Below are positions 62,868 through 64,000 of a stretch of DNA of 64,000 nucleotides, in pieces. A program made the translations under genes and the position numbers. The stretch's first letter is position 1; the number at the start of each line of letters is the position of its first letter. This stretch comes from Xanthomarina sp. F1114. Lineage in GTDB: Bacteria; Bacteroidota; Bacteroidia; Flavobacteriales; Flavobacteriaceae. Location of the stretch: assembly GCF_026410255.1 (NCBI RefSeq), contig NZ_JAPMLL010000012.1:79949-143948 (forward strand). Reading direction: 5' to 3'. The notes under the pieces are model-generated. The model saw only the letters and a program-made list of their open reading frames with translations, had not been told where the DNA came from and made no database searches.

Positions 62868-64000
62868 AGCATACGTATCATATAATAATATTATTTCATC
62901 ACTTGGTTTTAATAGTGAAACAGTTGTAGAAAATATTCATAACGAAGTTTCTGGTTTAAAATTAATTGAGAATCTCCAAGTCCTTCCTGATCCTTTTTAT
63001 TCGGCTTTAATTGATTCTGAAAAATTAGAAAAAACGTTTCAAAAGCTTCAACCAAACAAAGAATATACTCGTTTAGAAAAAATGATGATTTGTTCTTTAA
63101 ACGAAGTCATTCAAACATCAAACATTCCATTAAATAAACGTGTTGGTTTAATTATTTCAACCACCAAAGGCAATATTGATGCTTTAGATGCGAACAATTC
63201 ATTTTCTAAAGAACGCGCTTATTTAAGCGAATTAGGAAAAAATATTAAAGAGTTTTTCAGTTTTAAAAACGATGCTGTTGTTGTTTCTAACGCCTGTGTT
63301 TCCGGTATTTTAGCAGTAGCAATTGCCAAGAGATATATACAACAAAACACTTACGATCATGTTTTTGTTGTAAGTGGCGATATTGTATCAGAATTCATAC
63401 TTTCCGGCTTCAATTCTTTTCAAGCCTTAAGTCATGAACCTTGTAAACCTTACGATAAAAACAGAACAGGAATCAATATAGGCGAAGTAGCTGCAAGTAC
63501 TTTAATCACTAATAATTCTGATAACCTTTCCAAAGAAGCTGTCGAAATTCTTGGTGAAAGTTCTTGTAATGATGCCAATCATATTTCTGGACCTTCACGA
63601 ACTGGCGAAGGTTTGTATAGAAGTATGAAATCCGCATTAGAGCAAGCAAATTTAAAAGCTCAAGATATAGATTACATTTCTGCTCATGGCACAGCTACCA
63701 TGTTTAACGACGAGATGGAAGCCATTGCAATCAATAGATTAGATTTACAAAATGTTCCGTTAAATAGTTTAAAAGGCTATTTCGGCCACACCTTAGGAGC
63801 TTCTGGATTATTGGAAACCATAATCGGAATGCATTCATTATATAACAATACCCTATATGCGTGCAAAGGTTTTGAAAATTTAGGTGTTTCAAAACCTATT
63901 AATGTAATTACAAAAACCACCTCAAAAAAATTAAAAACCTTTTTAAAAACAGCCTCAGGTTTTGGGGGTTGTAATACAGCCATCATATTTAAAAAAAAAA
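62860..64000 (+). CDS. Beta-ketoacyl-ACP synthase, 3' end at window edge
   Basis: A FabF-like condensing enzyme that is open to the last base of the window. At least 380 codons are present, so only a few can be missing. The triad is Cys146 (VVSNACVSGI), His276 (ISAHGTATMFND) and His310 (GYFGHTLGASG). The end TASGFGGCNTAIIFKK fits the family C-terminus. Because Cys146 is kept it is an active ketosynthase, not a bare chain-length factor. The start ATG at 62860 overlaps the thioesterase. Confidence 0.9.
   Translation, partial: MSKAYVSYNNIISSLGFNSETVVENIHNEVSGLKLIENLQVLPDPFYSALIDSEKLEKTFQKLQPNKEYTRLEKMMICSLNEVIQTSNIPLNKRVGLIISTTKGNIDALDANNSFSKERAYLSELGKNIKEFFSFKNDAVVVSNACVSGILAVAIAKRYIQQNTYDHVFVVSGDIVSEFILSGFNSFQALSHEPCKPYDKNRTGINIGEVAASTLITNNSDNLSKEAVEILGESSCNDANHISGPSRTGEGLYRSMKSALEQANLKAQDIDYISAHGTATMFNDEMEAIAINRLDLQNVPLNSLKGYFGHTLGASGLLETIIGMHSLYNNTLYACKGFENLGVSKPINVITKTTSKKLKTFLKTASGFGGCNTAIIFKKK

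Noticed and set aside
1..64000. tRNA, rRNA or CRISPR loci
   Set aside because: I looked through the intergenic stretches for tRNA T-loop patterns and for regular spacer-repeat arrays and saw none; no Cas genes are present.

Overview
The window is AT-rich, densely coded chromosomal DNA from a member of the Bacteroidota, most likely a marine-type Flavobacteriaceae. The evidence is secreted proteins ending in type IX secretion (T9SS) sorting domains, an SDR-type threonine dehydrogenase, a tyrosine ammonia-lyase inside a flexirubin pigment cluster, a two-domain OlsF-like aminolipid synthase, and promoters with the Bacteroidetes -7 box TAnnTTTG. I see no rRNA, tRNA, CRISPR array, intact insertion sequence or prophage.

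Positions 1-31,100 are mainly core and housekeeping genes: a clipped acetyltransferase, DUF4286, rsmA, mgtE and a 2-hydroxyacid dehydrogenase, a frameshifted DUF1801 gene, the OlsF-like synthase, aspartate kinase with an acetyltransferase, fructose-1,6-bisphosphatase, a TerB-like protein, mfd convergent with yraN, an LD-carboxypeptidase, metG, a methyltransferase and ferritin. Next come a very small cysteine protein with a TTG start, three lipoproteins (lipocalin-like, OmpA-like, NlpE/META), an S9 peptidase, Tex, an EamA transporter, a cell-wall amidase-like protein, a short SSB and several small conserved genes.

Positions 31,300-48,750 are more accessory. They hold three T9SS cargo proteins (two of them GEVED-domain paralogs), a hemerythrin-PAS protein next to what looks like a decayed nitric-oxide/heme-copper oxidase accessory locus (a subunit III fragment, a subunit IV-like gene and an Rrf2 regulator), a CBS protein, a membrane M28 peptidase, a TPR protein, an M13 metallopeptidase, threonine dehydrogenase and secreted proteins of unknown function.

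Positions 48,750-64,000 are one end of a flexirubin (aryl polyene-dialkylresorcinol ester) cluster. A halogenase-like flavoprotein diverges from a long plus-strand run: tyrosine ammonia-lyase, a WG-repeat protein, FabG-like reductase, ketosynthase, ACP, LpxL-like acyltransferase, DarA, DarB, two hot-dog dehydratases lacking the usual histidine, a small unknown protein, a BtrH-like cysteine transferase, an ABC exporter pair, a thioesterase and a further ketosynthase that reaches the window edge. Tyrosine ammonia-lyase would supply the coumarate starter; the ketosynthases, reductase, dehydratases and ACP would build the polyene; DarA/DarB would make the resorcinol; an acyltransferase (LpxL-like or BtrH-like) would join the halves; and the ABC pair would move the product. 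Most of this chemistry is known for flexirubins. The less described parts are the BtrH-like protein with its small partner, the WG-repeat protein and the paired dehydratases.
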